Below are positions 5,379 to 6,239 of a stretch of 6,239 nucleotides of DNA, one piece after another. Origin of the DNA: Bacillota bacterium (GTDB lineage Bacteria > Bacillota > Clostridia > Saccharofermentanales > UBA5734); the NCBI GenBank assembly GCA_023438965.1, contig JAEXPB010000030.1:1-6239 (forward strand), written 5' to 3'. Position numbers and translations under genes: made by a program. Positions within the stretch are counted from its first letter, which is position 1. The number at the start of each line of letters is the position of its first letter. The notes under the pieces were generated by a model. The model worked only from the letters and a program-made list of their open reading frames with translations. It was not told the DNA's origin and did not search any database.

Positions 5379-6239
5379 CGGCTGCTGGTTCAAGGGCAAC
5401 ACCCACGCACACACCAACATTTCCGACGGCGTCTGGGCTCCCGCGCAGCTGGCCGGCAAGTACCGCGAGCTGGGTTACGATTTCCTGGCCCTGACCGATC
5501 ACCGGACCTATGGTATACACGCCGATTTATCCGGTCCGGATTTCCTGATCCTGCCTGGCATCGAGCTGGATGTCCGGCCGAGTCAGGGCGAAGCGCTATG
5601 CCATCATGTGGTCGGCCTGGGCATTCCCGGCCGGAACCGCCTCGTTCATGGTCAAAAAGTCAGCTATGCGGTCGACACTACGGTGAACGAAGCCGTCAGA
5701 TACCTGGCTGACCAGGGTAATATCTGCCTGTATGCCCATCCGTCCTGGTCCCATGCCAAAGCCGCTTCTCTGACGGATATTGCCGGATGCGTCGGTGTGG
5801 AAATCTACAATAATATCTGCGAGGTCGATACCCTCAGCGGTCTGGATGAATCAAATTATGACCGTCTGCTCTGGCAAGGCGGCAAGGCCTGGTGCGTCGC
5901 CAGCGATGACACGCATCAGAAAAGTCCGGATTATGGCGGCGGCTACATAATGGTCAAAGCCGCTGCCCTGACGCAGGAAGCCATCATTGCCGCCCTGCTG
6001 GACGGCAGCTTCTACGCCTCGCAAGGCGGCCCGCAGATTGCGGATTTCTTTATCGAGGACGGCATTGCCCGTGTGGTCTGTTCCGGCTGCAGTGCCATCG
6101 GCTTCTCGACCGACAGCGTCTGCTGCAAGGCGAACCGCGATGAATCGGGCAACCTGACGATGGCGGAATACCGGCTGAAAGGCAGCGAGAGCTATCTCCG
6201 CGCCATCTGCGTCGGCCGGGACGGCCGCCGGTCCTGGAC
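5350..6239 (+). CDS. PHP-domain metallohydrolase, CehA-like (3' end outside window)
   Basis: 296 complete codons are visible and the frame is open to the right edge. PHP domains bind two or three metal ions and hydrolyse phosphoesters or related bonds. All ligand motifs are visible: GNTHAHTNISDG with His19, His21 and Asp26; LTDH with Asp50 and His51; GIELD with Glu72; CHHVVG with His85/His86; AHPSWSH with His130; and ASDDTH with Asp187 and His189. After about residue 230 a beta-rich tail follows. Its GSESYLRAICVGRDGRRSW (278-296) resembles the last strand of CehA-type PHP proteins, which usually ends in an AWxNP-like motif. The true C-terminus is therefore probably within about 10-20 residues past the window. 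No signal peptide is seen, so it acts in the cytoplasm. As the third gene behind a SIS regulator and an OPA-like transporter, it probably dephosphorylates or cleaves the imported compound. CehA/McbA relatives also include non-phosphate hydrolases, so the reaction is not certain. Confidence 0.9.
   Translation, partial: MSRLSTIHPDGCWFKGNTHAHTNISDGVWAPAQLAGKYRELGYDFLALTDHRTYGIHADLSGPDFLILPGIELDVRPSQGEALCHHVVGLGIPGRNRLVHGQKVSYAVDTTVNEAVRYLADQGNICLYAHPSWSHAKAASLTDIAGCVGVEIYNNICEVDTLSGLDESNYDRLLWQGGKAWCVASDDTHQKSPDYGGGYIMVKAAALTQEAIIAALLDGSFYASQGGPQIADFFIEDGIARVVCSGCSAIGFSTDSVCCKANRDESGNLTMAEYRLKGSESYLRAICVGRDGRRSW

Overview
The window is bacterial, GC-rich (by eye about 58-60% G+C in genes, with AT-rich control regions), densely packed, and uses strong AGGAGG-type ribosome binding sites. 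The protein families and the style of the MOSC, SanA-like and RpiR proteins look most like an anaerobic member of the Bacillota (Clostridia-like). That placement is an impression from sequence style, not a database result.

Layout. Bases 1-36 are the last codons of an upstream gene on the + strand. It is followed by a MOSC-domain protein (38-478) and, overlapping its stop codon, a membrane-anchored SanA/ElyC/YdcF-type DUF218 protein (475-1254). These three look like one + strand operon. Facing it, with only 7 bp between the stop codons, is a large - strand gene (1262-2914) for a membrane diguanylate cyclase with an extracytoplasmic dCache sensor and a GGEEF catalytic motif. A perfect 10-bp inverted repeat lies at the convergent junction.

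The 329-bp stretch 2915-3243 is a divergent control region. Its left half holds a candidate - strand promoter and a roughly 90-nt leader with hairpin potential in front of the cyclase gene. Its right half holds a near-consensus sigma-A promoter and three consecutive AGAA-TTCT palindromes in front of an RpiR-family regulator.

From 3244 to the right edge runs a tightly coupled + strand operon: an RpiR regulator (HTH + SIS, 3244-4095), an MFS transporter of the organophosphate:anion antiporter (OPA) type (4092-5378), and a PHP-domain metallohydrolase (5350 to beyond 6239). The reading frames overlap at both junctions. The SIS domain is a phosphosugar sensor fold, the transporter carries the two arginines expected for phosphate recognition, and the PHP protein keeps a full metal-ligand set. 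Together they suggest a small self-regulated system that takes up a phosphorylated compound and hydrolyses it. The substrate cannot be read from the sequence.

No tRNA, rRNA, CRISPR array, insertion sequence or phage gene was seen.
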